A DNA stretch of 64,000 nucleotides from Elusimicrobia bacterium GWA2_61_42 (GCA_001799615.1 MGTU01000013.1:1-64000), one strand, 5' to 3'; shown: positions 24,989 through 34,122, numbered from the stretch's first letter. The notes: generated by a model from the sequence alone, not told the origin. Numbers and translations are program-made.

Positions 24989-26287
24989 ATGGAAAAGATC
25001 AAGAAACTCATCAGGGAACGCAAGGCGAAGGTGGGCATAGTGGGCATGGGCTACGTGGGCCTGCCGCTGGCCGTGGAATTCGCCAAAGGCGGCTTCCCGG
25101 TGACCGGTTTCGAGGTGGACGCGCTGAAGGTCCGCGACCTGAAAGCCGGCCAGTCCTACATAGCGGACGTTCCCTCGGCCGAAGTCGCCGCCCTGGTGAA
25201 GAAAGGGCTGCTGGGCGCCACCCTGGATTTCTCCGGCCTGAAAAAACAGGACGCCGTCATCATCTGCGTGCCCACCCCCCTGCGCAAAAGCAAGGACCCC
25301 GACGTCTCCTACATAGTGGCCGCGGTGCAGGAAGCCCGCAAGTACCTCAAGCGCGGCCAGATCATAGTGCTGGAAAGCACCACCTACCCCGGCACCACCA
25401 AGGAACTGGTAAAGCCCATGCTGGAAGCCGGCGGCCTGAAGGCCGGCAAGGATTTTTACCTGGCCTTCTCGCCCGAGCGCGTGGACCCGGGCAATCCCAA
25501 ATACGGGGTAAAGAACACCCCCAAAGTAGTGGGCGGCCTGACGCCGGCCTGCACCGAGCTCTCCGGCGACCTCTACGCCGCGGTCATAGACCGCGTGCTG
25601 CGGGTGTCCAGCACCGAAGCGGCCGAGCTGGTAAAGCTGCTGGAGAACACTTTCCGCGCCGTCAACATCGCCATGATAAACGAGATGGCCCTGATGTGCA
25701 ACAAGCTGGGCCTGGACATCTGGGAAGTCATAAACGCCGCGGCCTCCAAGCCCTTCGGCTTCATGCCTTTCTACCCCGGCCCCGGCATCGGCGGCCACTG
25801 CATCCCGCTGGACCCGCATTACCTGGGCTGGAAAATGAAGACGCTCAATTTCGAGCCGCGCTTCATAGAGCTGGCCGGCGCCATAAACTCCACCATGCCA
25901 GACCACGTCGTGGCGCGCCTGGGCGAGATCCTCAACACCCGCGGCAAAGCTTTGAGCCGCTCCAAAGTGCTGATGATAGGCATGGCCTATAAACCGGACA
26001 TCTCCGACCACCGCGAGTCCCCCGCCCGCGACGTGCTGACGCTGCTGGAAAAGACCGGCGCCAAGGCCGACTACTACGACCCCTACGTGGCCGAGATAGA
26101 CCTCGAAGGCGAGCTCCGCCGCTCCAGGAAGGACGCGCTGAAAAAGATCAGGACCTACGACTGCGTGATGATAGTGACGCCGCACGCCTGTATCGATTAC
26201 GCCGACATTGCGAAAAAAGCCCGCCTCGTCTTCGACACCAGGAACGCCACCAAAGGCCTGAAGGGAAAGAATATTTTCCGCCTATGA
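24989..26287 (+). CDS. Nucleotide-sugar dehydrogenase, UDP-GlcNAc 6-dehydrogenase-like
   Basis: 432 aa. NAD-binding start KVGIVGMGYVGLPLAVEFA, central helix domain, and the catalytic Cys in GPGIGGHCIPLDP (about residue 272). This motif form (GGHCIPxDP) is that of WbpA/WecC enzymes that oxidise UDP-N-acetyl sugars to uronic acids, rather than GGSCFPKD of UDP-glucose dehydrogenases. It would supply acidic sugars for surface polysaccharide. No glycosyltransferases are adjacent. Its end overlaps the histidine kinase start by 4 nt. Confidence 0.93.
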   Translation: MEKIKKLIRERKAKVGIVGMGYVGLPLAVEFAKGGFPVTGFEVDALKVRDLKAGQSYIADVPSAEVAALVKKGLLGATLDFSGLKKQDAVIICVPTPLRKSKDPDVSYIVAAVQEARKYLKRGQIIVLESTTYPGTTKELVKPMLEAGGLKAGKDFYLAFSPERVDPGNPKYGVKNTPKVVGGLTPACTELSGDLYAAVIDRVLRVSSTEAAELVKLLENTFRAVNIAMINEMALMCNKLGLDIWEVINAAASKPFGFMPFYPGPGIGGHCIPLDPHYLGWKMKTLNFEPRFIELAGAINSTMPDHVVARLGEILNTRGKALSRSKVLMIGMAYKPDISDHRESPARDVLTLLEKTGAKADYYDPYVAEIDLEGELRRSRKDALKKIRTYDCVMIVTPHACIDYADIAKKARLVFDTRNATKGLKGKNIFRL

Positions 26288-28122
26288 CCGAAACCCAGGA
26301 CCCAAAGCTGCTCTGGTTCAATTTCCTCAAGATCTTCACCCGCGCGCTGGTGCAGATAAACCTCTACAAGCCGGACCACCCCCAGGTAAAGCTGGCGCTG
26401 GAGGAAGGCCAGGCTTTGCTCGCGCAGATCGCCGACTCGCTTTCCGGGGGCGAGTTCTCCATCACCATAGACAACGACAAACTGCTGGTCAACGGCATCG
26501 CCCTGGTGGCCGCCGACAAACTGCCGAACTCGCTGAAGAACCTTTATTCCAAGTTCCGCATCCAGACCATCACCTTCTCCCCCGGCGTTACCGGCGACGA
26601 CCTGCTGGCCCTGGCCCAGGTGCAGGCCTTCAAGGGCGAGGCCAAGGCCTTTCTCAAAGAACGGGGCATTGAAAAAATAACACTCAACGAATCGGTTTAC
26701 GCGAAAGTGGACGCGGGCCAGCCCCAGGCCGCCCCGGCCGCCGCTCCCGCGGCCCAGGCCGCGCCGGCCCCGGGCGCCCGGTCGGCCGCCGCCGACGAAA
26801 GGATGGCCAAGAAGATATCCGAAGAGACGCTCGAGGTGGCGCTTGCCACCGTGGTCAGCCGGGCCACGCCCGACGCGGACGAGCAGAAGCGCATCATGGA
26901 GATCCTCTCCGCCAAATTCAAAGAAGAGATCCTCGCCGAAGTAAAAAAAGCCATCGAAGTGGTGCACCGGGAAAAGAAAAAAGTAGAGAACGACATGGTG
27001 CGCGCGGAATCCGTGATGACCAGCATGGCCGATGGCGTCGTGGTGGTGGACAAGGACGGCAAGATCCTGATGATGAACCCCCAGGCGGAAGCCATGTCCG
27101 GCCCGCTGGCGCAGCTGTCGGGCAAGAAGATCGTGGACCTTTCGCAGATAGAGAACCAGGTGGTCTCGCTGGCCAGGGAGATAAAGTCGGAGAACAAGGA
27201 AGACATTTCCCGGGAAGTGACCAGCCTGGGCTCGGCCGAGCTGGCCGAAACGGTAAAAAAAGCCACCGCCATCATCCAGAACGAGGACGGCAAGATCGTC
27301 GGTTCCGTGTCCATGCCGACCGACGCCGCCAAGCTCAAGCAGGTTGAGAAGATGCAGCAGGAATTCATCGCCAACATGACGCACGAGCTGCGCTCCCCGC
27401 TGACCTCCATAAAGGCGGCCCTAGAGATCATGAGCCGCGACTCGGGCGGCCCCGGCAACGCCGCCAGCGGCGTGCTCAACACGGCCATCCGCAATACCGA
27501 GCGCCTCAACTCCATCATCACCGACATCCTGGATTTTTCCAAACTGCAGTCCGGCAAGCTGGTCTTCCACCAGGAAAGCGCCGCCGCCGAAGAAGTGGCG
27601 AACGAGGCCGTGGACTCCATGAAAGCCTGGGCCTCGTCCAAGGGCGTCAACCTGCTGGTCCGCTCCGGCCCCGGCGTGCTGCCCGTCTACGCCGATAAGC
27701 GCCGCACCGTGCAGGTGCTGATCAATCTCATCTCCAACGCCATCAAATTCACGCCGCAGGGCGGCACCATCGAGGTGTCGTCGGACCCGGGCACCGACGC
27801 CCTGGCCGGTTTCTCTTTCTTCTCCGTGAAAGACAACGGCTGCGGCATAAAGAAAGAGGACCAGGGCAAGATCTTCGAGAAATTCGTGCAGGTAGCCTCC
27901 GGTGAGAAGGTCGGCGGCACCGGCCTGGGCCTGGCCATCACCAAGGCCATGGTGGTAATGCAGAGCGGCAGGATCACGCTGGAAAGCGAGCCCGGCCGCG
28001 GGTCCACGTTCCGCGTGGCCATGCCGGTCTACAAAGGCCAGGGCGAGCAGCCCGTTTTCGAACAGTCCCCCGAGGTTAAGGAAGAGGCGAAGCCCTGGTG
28101 GAAAAAGCTCCTGGGCCTGTAG
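26284..28122 (+). CDS. Orphan PAS-containing sensor histidine kinase
   Basis: 612 aa, no transmembrane segment. Residues 1-140 form a sensor-like domain with LYKPDHPQVKLALEEGQALL, 145-170 a Pro/Ala linker, 240-340 a PAS domain (MADGVVVVDKDGKILMMNPQ). HisKA has the phospho-acceptor His in MTHELRSPL (H367). The HATPase has NLISNAIKF (N box), DNGCGI (G1) and GGTGLGLAI (G2). A response regulator is not encoded nearby. The ATGA overlap with the sugar dehydrogenase implies common transcription, hence possible control of surface-sugar synthesis, but that is inference. Confidence 0.94.
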   Translation: MTETQDPKLLWFNFLKIFTRALVQINLYKPDHPQVKLALEEGQALLAQIADSLSGGEFSITIDNDKLLVNGIALVAADKLPNSLKNLYSKFRIQTITFSPGVTGDDLLALAQVQAFKGEAKAFLKERGIEKITLNESVYAKVDAGQPQAAPAAAPAAQAAPAPGARSAAADERMAKKISEETLEVALATVVSRATPDADEQKRIMEILSAKFKEEILAEVKKAIEVVHREKKKVENDMVRAESVMTSMADGVVVVDKDGKILMMNPQAEAMSGPLAQLSGKKIVDLSQIENQVVSLAREIKSENKEDISREVTSLGSAELAETVKKATAIIQNEDGKIVGSVSMPTDAAKLKQVEKMQQEFIANMTHELRSPLTSIKAALEIMSRDSGGPGNAASGVLNTAIRNTERLNSIITDILDFSKLQSGKLVFHQESAAAEEVANEAVDSMKAWASSKGVNLLVRSGPGVLPVYADKRRTVQVLINLISNAIKFTPQGGTIEVSSDPGTDALAGFSFFSVKDNGCGIKKEDQGKIFEKFVQVASGEKVGGTGLGLAITKAMVVMQSGRITLESEPGRGSTFRVAMPVYKGQGEQPVFEQSPEVKEEAKPWWKKLLGL

Positions 28123-28183
28123 GGCCGGCCGCTCAAGTATTGTTATCCCGCCCATATAAATTATAAAATAATCTTTCAGTCCT

Positions 28184-28258
28184 GCGCCCGTATCTCAACG
28201 GATAGAGTCCCGCCCTGCGAAGGCGGTTGTACAGGTTCGATTCCTGTCGGGCGCACCA
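28184..28258 (+). tRNA. tRNA-Arg, anticodon GCG
   Basis: 75 nt with encoded CCA. Acceptor stem GCGCCCG/CGGGCGC, anticodon stem CCGCC/GGCGG around loop CTGCGAA (anticodon GCG at 28217-28219), T stem ACAGG/CCTGT with loop TTCGATT. The D stem (TCTC/GAGT) has one mismatch at its outer pair. Anticodon GCG reads CGC directly; most bacteria instead use an A34 tRNA modified to inosine for CGN. Confidence 0.95.
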
Positions 28259-28423
28259 AAAATTTGTTATAAAGAACCCGAAGCGGGCCATAATCATGGC
28301 CCGCGGCAGGAATCGAAAGGCGGAGCCGCGAAGGCAGCAGCCTGCAGCGGCGAGCCGGGGTCGCGGGGCACGGTGAGCGACGGCGAACCGGGAACCCGTG
28401 ACCGACTGTCGGGCGCACCAAAA
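28244..28423 (+). repeat. Direct repeat of the tRNA-Arg 3' end (att-like pair)
   Basis: The 18 nt CTGTCGGGCGCACCAAAA at 28244-28261 (tRNA 3' end plus AAA) recur at 28406-28423, followed in both places by an AATTT-like stretch. The 144 bp between have no ORF, but hold a perfect 8-bp hairpin GCGGGCCA/TGGCCCGC (28283-28304) and an 11-nt inverted match to the T loop (28307-28317). This is what a deleted or minimal tRNA-integrated element would leave. Confidence 0.6.
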
Positions 28424-28435
28424 TTTAACCTCCTT

Positions 28436-28621
28436 ATGTCCGATCATAAAGAAGAAATAAAAAAAGAATCCGCCACCGGCCGCTATGTCTACGACAAGAA
28501 GCTGGGCAAGGTGGTCAAGGTCTCGGACGAAGTGCCGGGCCTTAAGAAGGGCGGCTCCGCCGAGGCCGGCGGCTGTCCCATGAAGCATACCTGCGGCGGC
28601 GGCTGCGGCTGCGGCGGCTGA
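28436..28621 (+). CDS. Small Cys-rich-tailed protein, unknown function
   Basis: 61 aa from the ATG at 28436. It reads MSDHKEEIKKESATGRYVYD, then a basic stretch KKLGKVVKVSDEVPGLKKGG, and ends with CPMKHTCGGGCGCGG, a possible metal-binding tail. An in-frame start farther upstream would run through the duplicated tRNA end and is unlikely. No Shine-Dalgarno is visible. I do not recognise a family. Confidence 0.6.
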   Translation: MSDHKEEIKKESATGRYVYDKKLGKVVKVSDEVPGLKKGGSAEAGGCPMKHTCGGGCGCGG

Positions 28622-28644
28622 CCGGGCCTCTTTTTCAGCGCTTG

Positions 28645-28695
28645 AGAGTTTGCGAGTTCAGGGCCGCGGCCCGCGACTTTCAAACTCTTATTTAT
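28645..28695 (+). terminator. Long imperfect hairpin after the small Cys-rich gene
   Basis: Outer stem AGAGTTTG/CAAACTCT (28645-28652, 28681-28688), internal loops, and a GGGCCGCGGCCC self-complementary core, followed by TTATTTATTT. It may act as a terminator before the ThiF-like gene. Confidence 0.45.
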
Positions 28696-28741
28696 TTCTG
28701 GGGGAAAGGCGGAGTATTCCGGCCTTTACGGGTGTTGACCG

Positions 28742-29371
28742 ATGACCAAACTGGAAAAAGATATCTTCTCAAGACACGATAAAAAAGTGCTGGCCGCGCT
28801 GCGCGCCGCCACGGTGGGCATTGCCGGCGCCGGCGGCCTCGGTTCCAACGCCGCCATAGCCCTGGCCCGCGCGGGCGTAGCCCGGCTCATCATAGCCGAC
28901 TTCGACAAGATCGAGCCCTCCAACCTCAACCGCCAGCAGTACACGGTAAAACAGGTGGGCCTGCGCAAAGTAAAAGCCCTCCAGGCCAACCTCAAACTCA
29001 TCGCCCCTTTCACCCGCTGCGAAGCGCGCGACATAAAGATAAAACCTTCCAACATCGCCGCCGTCTTCGGTGCGGCCGATATCCTTATAGAGGCTTTCGA
29101 CAAAGCCGACCAGAAAGGCATGCTCATAAACGCCTGGCTGCAGCTGTACCCCGACAGGCCCCTGATCGCCGCCTCGGGACTGGCCGGCTACGGCAGGAAC
29201 TCAAAGCTGCGCACCCGCAAAATGGGCAACCTCTATATCTGCGGCGACGGCGACAGCCAGTGCGCCGCGGGCGTCAGCCCCATGGCGCCCCGCGTGGCCC
29301 TGGTGGCCAATATGCAGGCTAATTTAGCGGTAGAGCTTTTAATCAGGATAAAGGGGAAAAAGAATGTTTAA
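28742..29371 (+). CDS. ThiF/MoeB-family adenylyltransferase for a sulfur-carrier protein
   Basis: 209 aa. Nucleotide-binding start [20 protein letters not shown] and the E1-like motif [20 protein letters not shown]. These enzymes adenylate the C-terminal Gly of ThiS or MoaD so that it can be thiolated. It belongs to the short ThiF subgroup and has no CxxC zinc pair typical of MoeB. No thi genes are present, but a MoaD-like carrier is encoded 2 kb away at 31207-31434 beside AOR, so pterin sulfuration is a reasonable alternative. Overlaps ppnP by 8 nt. Confidence 0.85.
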   Translation: MTKLEKDIFSRHDKKVLAALRAATVGIAGAGGLGSNAAIALARAGVARLIIADFDKIEPSNLNRQQYTVKQVGLRKVKALQANLKLIAPFTRCEARDIKIKPSNIAAVFGAADILIEAFDKADQKGMLINAWLQLYPDRPLIAASGLAGYGRNSKLRTRKMGNLYICGDGDSQCAAGVSPMAPRVALVANMQANLAVELLIRIKGKKNV

Positions 29372-29648
29372 AACCAACGAGTATTTCGACGGCAAAGTAA
29401 AATCCATAGCTTTCAGCGCCGGCGCGGGCCCCGCTACCGTGGGCGTAATGGCCCCCGGCGACTACGAGTTCGGCACCGCCAAAAAAGAGATCATGAGCGT
29501 GGTCAGCGGCAAACTGACCGTGAAGCTGCCCGGCGAAACTTCCTGGCAGGATTTCCCCAAAGGTTCCACCTTCACCGTGGCGCCCAACGCCAAGTTCCAG
29601 CTGAAAGTGGCCGAAGACACCGCCTACCTCTGCCTCTACGTGGACTAA
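29364..29648 (+). CDS. ppnP: Pyrimidine/purine nucleoside phosphorylase PpnP
   Basis: 94 aa single cupin domain of the PpnP (YaiE, DUF1255) family: [13 protein letters not shown] at the start, [20 protein letters not shown] in the centre, and [16 protein letters not shown] then YLCLYVD at the end. It splits nucleosides with phosphate into base and ribose-1-phosphate. Full family length. Coupled by overlap to the ThiF-like gene and followed by a strong terminator. Confidence 0.92.
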   Translation: MFKTNEYFDGKVKSIAFSAGAGPATVGVMAPGDYEFGTAKKEIMSVVSGKLTVKLPGETSWQDFPKGSTFTVAPNAKFQLKVAEDTAYLCLYVD

Positions 29649-29662
29649 ACTCCGCCGCAAAT

Positions 29663-29692
29663 AAAAACCCCGGGCGCGAACCCGGGGTTTTT
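29663..29692. terminator. Bidirectional terminator between ppnP and pilT
   Basis: 12-bp stem AAAAACCCCGGG/CCCGGGGTTTTT with loop CGCGAA, A/T tracts on both sides, between two convergent genes. Confidence 0.92.
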
Positions 29693-29709
29693 TTATTTCT
29701 CCAGGCGCG

Positions 29710-31167
29710 TTATTCTTCTATCTCGCCCAGGTTCAGCACTATCGATTTTGTCTTCAGCATGGCCACGAAGGCGGGCTTGTCCACCGACTTTATATAGGCC
29801 TCCTCCGGCTCTACCTGCTTGTCCACTACCAGCTTGAACAGCACGTCGTTAAGCATGGTCATGCCCTGCTTTTTGCCGGTCTGCATGATGGAAGGGATCT
29901 GGTAGATCTTGCCCTCGCGTATCAGGTTGGACACGGCGCTGTTCACGAACAGCGCCTCCATGGCCGCCACGCGCCCCCCGCCTATCTTTTTGCAGAGGGT
30001 CTGGGAGATGACGCCTTTCAGCGAGGTGGACAGCATGGTCCTTATCTGGCCCTGGCGGTCGGCCGGGAACTGGTCTATGATGCGGTCCACCGTGGACGCC
30101 GCCGTGGTGGTGTGCAGCGTACCGAAAACCAGGTGGCCCGTTTCCGCCGTCTCTATGGCGATGGAAATGGTCTCCAGGTCGCGCATTTCGCCCACCAGGA
30201 CGATATCCGGGTCCTCGCGCAGCGCCGCGCGCAGCGCCTGGGAGAACGACTTGGTGTGCACGTGCACTTCGCGCTGGTTTATCAGGCAGCTCTTCCTGTT
30301 GTGCACGAACTCTATGGGGTCCTCGATGGTGATGATATGGTCTTTACGGTGGCGGTTGATATAATCCACCAGCGCGCACAGCGTGGTGGACTTGCCGGAC
30401 CCGGTGGGCCCGGTCACCAGCACCAGCCCCTTGGAGAGGAAGCAGAGGTCTATGATCTCCTTGGAGAGCCCCAGCTTTTCGGCCGTGACGATCTCCATGG
30501 GGATCTGCCGGAACACCCCGCCCATGCCGAACCTGTCCATGAAGATGTTCACGCGGAACCGGGCCAGCCCGGCTATTTCATGGGCGAAGTCGGTATCGTG
30601 CGTCTCGGCGAATTGCGCCGCGTTGTGCGGCGGCATGATAGCCCCCACCAGCGCGGTCATGCGGTCGTGCTTCACCACCTGTTCGTCGCTCAGCTCTTTC
30701 ATGTCGCCGTGCACGCGCACCAGCGGCTTGTGGCTGGAAGTCAGGTGCAGGTCCGAAGCCCCCAGCTTGAACATCTTGCGCAACAGCGCGTTTATCTCGG
30801 GCTCCGGCCCGGCGGCGGCCGCGGCGGCCGCGGAGGCCGCTGGCGCCGGGGCCCCGTTGCCGTTGGCGCGGGGCGCGCTCAGGGAAATTTTAGCGGACAG
30901 CTGGTCCCCGTCGGCCGCGCAGACCACCTGCACCGGCCTGGCCCCGCAGAGATACTCGAATTTTACGGGGATATTCTGCGCCACCAGCTCCTTGCTGGCG
31001 GCCGGCGCTATCTCCTGCACCAGGCCCACTATCTGCGCCAGGGAAAGCTGCTGGGCGAGCATGTTGGAGGAACCGGCCTCGGTCTTAAGCACCGGGGCTT
31101 TGCCGGGCTCCAGCACCAGTTCCTGTTTCGCCTGCAGTTTTTCGATAAGTTTGTCTAATTGTGCCAT
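29710..31167 (-). CDS. pilT: Type IV pilus retraction ATPase PilT with N-terminal extension
   Basis: 485 aa. The PilT core starts at about 125 (EINALLRKMFKLGASDLHLT) and has Walker A GPTGSGKST, the Asp box TIEDPIEF, Walker B DIVLVGEMRD and the His box GHLVFGTLHT. The AIRNLIRE-type retraction motif appears as AVSNLIREGK. Residues 1-120 are an extra region with an Ala-rich linker, not found in standard 345-residue PilT. It powers pilus retraction at the inner membrane face. It lies 39 nt after the MoaD-like gene without an evident terminator, an unusual neighbour. Confidence 0.93.
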   Translation of the reverse strand: MAQLDKLIEKLQAKQELVLEPGKAPVLKTEAGSSNMLAQQLSLAQIVGLVQEIAPAASKELVAQNIPVKFEYLCGARPVQVVCAADGDQLSAKISLSAPRANGNGAPAPAASAAAAAAAGPEPEINALLRKMFKLGASDLHLTSSHKPLVRVHGDMKELSDEQVVKHDRMTALVGAIMPPHNAAQFAETHDTDFAHEIAGLARFRVNIFMDRFGMGGVFRQIPMEIVTAEKLGLSKEIIDLCFLSKGLVLVTGPTGSGKSTTLCALVDYINRHRKDHIITIEDPIEFVHNRKSCLINQREVHVHTKSFSQALRAALREDPDIVLVGEMRDLETISIAIETAETGHLVFGTLHTTTAASTVDRIIDQFPADRQGQIRTMLSTSLKGVISQTLCKKIGGGRVAAMEALFVNSAVSNLIREGKIYQIPSIMQTGKKQGMTMLNDVLFKLVVDKQVEPEEAYIKSVDKPAFVAMLKTKSIVLNLGEIEE

Positions 31168-31206
31168 GATACCCCTTTAACCGTTTGCCGCCCCGATAAA
31201 AACGAT

Positions 31207-31434
31207 TCAACCGCCCGAGTAGATATGAGAGATCACTACCCTGTCGCCGTCCTTCAACTGGTCGCCGGCCGCCACGGCCTTGCCGTTGCGCGTTATGATG
31301 GTAGGCCGTTTTTTATCTATCTTGACGTAAGCCGACAGTTCCCCGGCCGTCATGGGCCCGGGGAGCGTCAGCGCTTTCTCGCTGAACCCACCCTCGTAGA
31401 TGAGCGGGCCGATAAGCTTCACCGTTAATTTCAT
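31207..31434 (-). CDS. MoaD/ThiS-like sulfur-carrier protein
   Basis: 75 aa beta-grasp protein beginning MKLTVKLIGPLIYEGGFSEK and ending HIYSGG; the terminal Gly-Gly is the thiocarboxylation site. Residues 55-75 (AAGDQLKDGDRVVISHIYSG) match the MoaD/ThiS C-terminal strand. Its ATG overlaps the AOR stop by 1 nt (TGATG), so it is co-translated with the tungsten enzyme. It most likely gives sulfur to the pterin dithiolene of the AOR cofactor. No MoaE (the other half of molybdopterin synthase) is seen. Confidence 0.88.
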   Translation of the reverse strand: MKLTVKLIGPLIYEGGFSEKALTLPGPMTAGELSAYVKIDKKRPTIITRNGKAVAAGDQLKDGDRVVISHIYSGG

Positions 31435-33272
31435 CAGCTCAGCCTGGCGTATTTCTCCGTCTCGGCGGCTTCCTTCTGCAGGCCGAGCCCGGCCAGCAGC
31501 TCTTTCGTGGGAATGCCCCGCTTGTCGTAGCCGCGCTGGTCGTAGTAATGCTGCAGCAGGGAATCGTACTTGTCGTACTCCAGCACCACGCCCTTCTGCG
31601 GGCCCTCGGTGTCGGCGTTGGCCTTGTCGAACCAGACCGCGGGCGGGTAATCGTCCTTGCGGGAAGCGCCGGGGAACTCGCGCAGGTAGTGCAGCTTGAT
31701 CATGGCGTAGCCGCGGTCGGCGGCCTTCCAGAAATCCTCCAGCGTCCAGTTCAGCCCTGTGCAGGCGTTGAAGAACTTGGGATAATTCTCCAGCTCGTAG
31801 CCCACTTCCACCCACGGGAAGCGGCAGGCTACCAGCAGTTCGAACAGGCCGCCGCGGATGCGCTGCAGCTCTATCACCTTGGCCGCCTTCTCGGGGCCGT
31901 AAGATTCGCGCGTGCTGTGCTTGAGCTCGAAGGTGATGATCCAGGCCTCGCGGTGGTGGCCGCCGATGGGCGCCACGCCGAAAGCCAGGGCCTGGCCCGG
32001 GATGGACTTGCAGTTGTAGGCCGCCATCTCCAGGCCTTTCACCTGCATGGCGTAATTCACGGACTCCTTGCCCCAGGCTTTGCCCATGCGCAGCGTGCCG
32101 TCGGCCAGCAGGTCGCCCACCTTGCCTTCGCGGCGCGCTATCTGCCCCAGCAGCGCTTTGCCTTTCTCGGCGTCGCCGAACTTGAAGTCGCCCGCGGTCG
32201 CGCCGTGCTCGATGGCGTCGGCGTAGAAGCCCAGCACCGCGCCGGCCGAGATGGTGTCCAGACCGTAATCGTCGCAGAGGTAGTTGAGCGAAGCCACCTG
32301 CTTGAGGTCGAACACGTTGACGTTCGGGCCCAGCATGCCGATGTTCTCATAGTCCAGCTCGGACTCATGGCCTTCCTTGTCCTCTATGGTGATGCCGCAG
32401 TGCATGGTGCAGTTGGGGCAGCCGTAGGTCGCTATGCGGGCGTCGTTAAGGCGCTCGCCGTCCACTTTAAAGGCCTCGGGATGGGTGGTTTTGCGCATGT
32501 TCTGCACGGGCAGGCCGTTCACTTCGTTGCACCAGGCCAGCACGGCGTTGGTGCTCTGCTTGGACCAGCCGCTTTTCTGGTCGAGCTCGCGGGCTTTCTT
32601 CAGGCCCTCGATGCCCAGCTGTTTCATTTCTTCGGCGCGCTCCTGCGGGATGGCCTTGGTGCCTTTCACCACTATGGCCTTGAGCATTTTGGAGCCCATC
32701 ACGGCGCCGATGCCGGGCCGGCCCGCGGCGCGGCCTTCCATGCTGCGGATCACGGAGTAAAGCACTTTATTCTCGCCGGCCTGGCCGATGTTCAGCACGC
32801 CGGTGCTCTTGGGATGTTTCGCGTAGATCCAGTCGTTGGTGGCGTAGGTGCCCTTGCCCCAGACTTCTTCGGCGCTCTGGAATTCCACTTTGTCATCCTC
32901 TATGTAAAGGAGAGTGGGCTTGGCGGCCATGCCTTCCACTATAAGGGCGTCGTAGCCGGCGCGGCGCAGCTGGCTGGCCACGTGCGTGCCCAGGTTGCCG
33001 TCGCCGTAGAAACCGGTGAGCGGGGACTTGGCGGCCACCACGGCCTTGCCGGTGTTGGGGGCGGGGATGCCGGAGATGGGGCCGAGGGCGACTACCAGCT
33101 TGTTCTCGGGGCCGAGGGGATCTATGCCCGGCTTAAGCTCGTCGAAAAGTATCTTGGCGGCGAAGCCGCGCCCGCCCACCCAGGTCTGGGCGAATTCTTC
33201 GGTAAAGGATTCTTTCTTCCAGGTTTTATCAGTGAGGTTCACCCTCAGGATGTATCCGGTCCAGCCTTTCAT
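31434..33272 (-). CDS. aor: Aldehyde:ferredoxin oxidoreductase (tungsten bis-pterin enzyme)
   Basis: 612 aa, usual family length. N-terminal pterin domain start GYILRVNLTDKTWKKESFTE with VGGRGFAAKILFDEL, and the 4Fe-4S ligands C285-x2-C288-x3-C292 (GCPNCTMHC) plus C504 (FNACTGLNW). AOR oxidises aldehydes to carboxylates with ferredoxin as acceptor, or runs in reverse to reduce acids. Substrate cannot be fixed from sequence. Cytoplasmic, oxygen-sensitive. Co-translated with the MoaD-like carrier; the tungstate transporter and pterin genes lie 3-9 kb upstream on the same strand. Confidence 0.95.
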   Translation of the reverse strand: MKGWTGYILRVNLTDKTWKKESFTEEFAQTWVGGRGFAAKILFDELKPGIDPLGPENKLVVALGPISGIPAPNTGKAVVAAKSPLTGFYGDGNLGTHVASQLRRAGYDALIVEGMAAKPTLLYIEDDKVEFQSAEEVWGKGTYATNDWIYAKHPKSTGVLNIGQAGENKVLYSVIRSMEGRAAGRPGIGAVMGSKMLKAIVVKGTKAIPQERAEEMKQLGIEGLKKARELDQKSGWSKQSTNAVLAWCNEVNGLPVQNMRKTTHPEAFKVDGERLNDARIATYGCPNCTMHCGITIEDKEGHESELDYENIGMLGPNVNVFDLKQVASLNYLCDDYGLDTISAGAVLGFYADAIEHGATAGDFKFGDAEKGKALLGQIARREGKVGDLLADGTLRMGKAWGKESVNYAMQVKGLEMAAYNCKSIPGQALAFGVAPIGGHHREAWIITFELKHSTRESYGPEKAAKVIELQRIRGGLFELLVACRFPWVEVGYELENYPKFFNACTGLNWTLEDFWKAADRGYAMIKLHYLREFPGASRKDDYPPAVWFDKANADTEGPQKGVVLEYDKYDSLLQHYYDQRGYDKRGIPTKELLAGLGLQKEAAETEKYARLS

Positions 33273-33485
33273 GTTTCCCTCCGTTCAGAACGCCTTAAAG
33301 CTATTAAATTCTACTCTTTTTGCAACCCCCGGGGAACATGCGGCTGCCGGTCTTATGGCCCAAACAAGACTAGGCCTAAATACCGGGCCGGCCTGGGCAC
33401 AAAGCCTTATGTGCGGGCCAGGGGGTAATTTGTAACCTGTTCTTGTAAAGCTTTCGGGCCGCGGGGCCCATCTAAAGGAGAATTA

Positions 33486-34100
33486 ATGAAAATATTAATG
33501 ACCTCAGTTCTGTTAGCCGCAGGGTTTTCCCCGGCAGCGGCCGGCTCTTTCGCCGAACTGGCCTCCCAGGCCGACGCGAACGGCGCCAAAGCCCCCGCCG
33601 TGAACGTGGGCGCGGCCTTCCCCGGAATGCAGACCTGCTCCTTTACCGAAGCCAAGAACAACACCTGCGTTTTTACCTGCAAGAACGGCGCCACGGTGGT
33701 CAGGCCGGCCATCCAGTCCCAGTTCGTCGCCAACGGCTGCGCCAAATTCATCATGGTTTCCTCGGACTTCCAGAACAAAGCCGCGCAGCCCTGGGCCGAA
33801 GCGGCCAAGGCGGCCTACGAGAACGCCCTGGACGAGGGCGGCCTGACGATCTTCGCCGATCTTAAAGAACTCCCCCCCGGCGCGCGCCGCCAGCTGGAGC
33901 AGGAATGGCAGACCCTGCCCCAGGGTCCCGGCAATTCCTCCGAAGCTTTCAAGATGCAGGCCAACGGCAGGACGGCTTTCGTAGTGCAGAGCTACGTCAA
34001 CAGCGATTCCCTGCGCGTTTTCATCTTCAACGCGGCCGGCGTACTGGTGGCCCGCGGCGAAGGCAGCTCCGACTCGCCTCTTGCCTGGCTGCCCCTGTAA
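33486..34100 (+). CDS. Secreted protein of unknown function
   Basis: 204 aa. Signal peptide MKILMTSVLLAAGFSPAAAG, then a Cys-containing beta region (MQTCSFTEAKNNTCVFTCKN) that could form disulfides, and a C-terminal half with ELPPGARRQLEQEWQ and FVVQSYVNSDSLRVFIFNAA. Strong AAAGGAG ribosome site. Stands alone between AOR (divergent) and a terminator. No family recognised. Confidence 0.75.
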   Translation: MKILMTSVLLAAGFSPAAAGSFAELASQADANGAKAPAVNVGAAFPGMQTCSFTEAKNNTCVFTCKNGATVVRPAIQSQFVANGCAKFIMVSSDFQNKAAQPWAEAAKAAYENALDEGGLTIFADLKELPPGARRQLEQEWQTLPQGPGNSSEAFKMQANGRTAFVVQSYVNSDSLRVFIFNAAGVLVARGEGSSDSPLAWLPL

Positions 34101-34122
34101 GCCTTAAGCAGCGATAAAATAG

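Noticed and set aside
28133-28588. Minus-strand open frame covering tRNA-Arg
   Set aside because: It would translate the reverse of a tRNA and of the small Cys-rich gene; no protein-like features.
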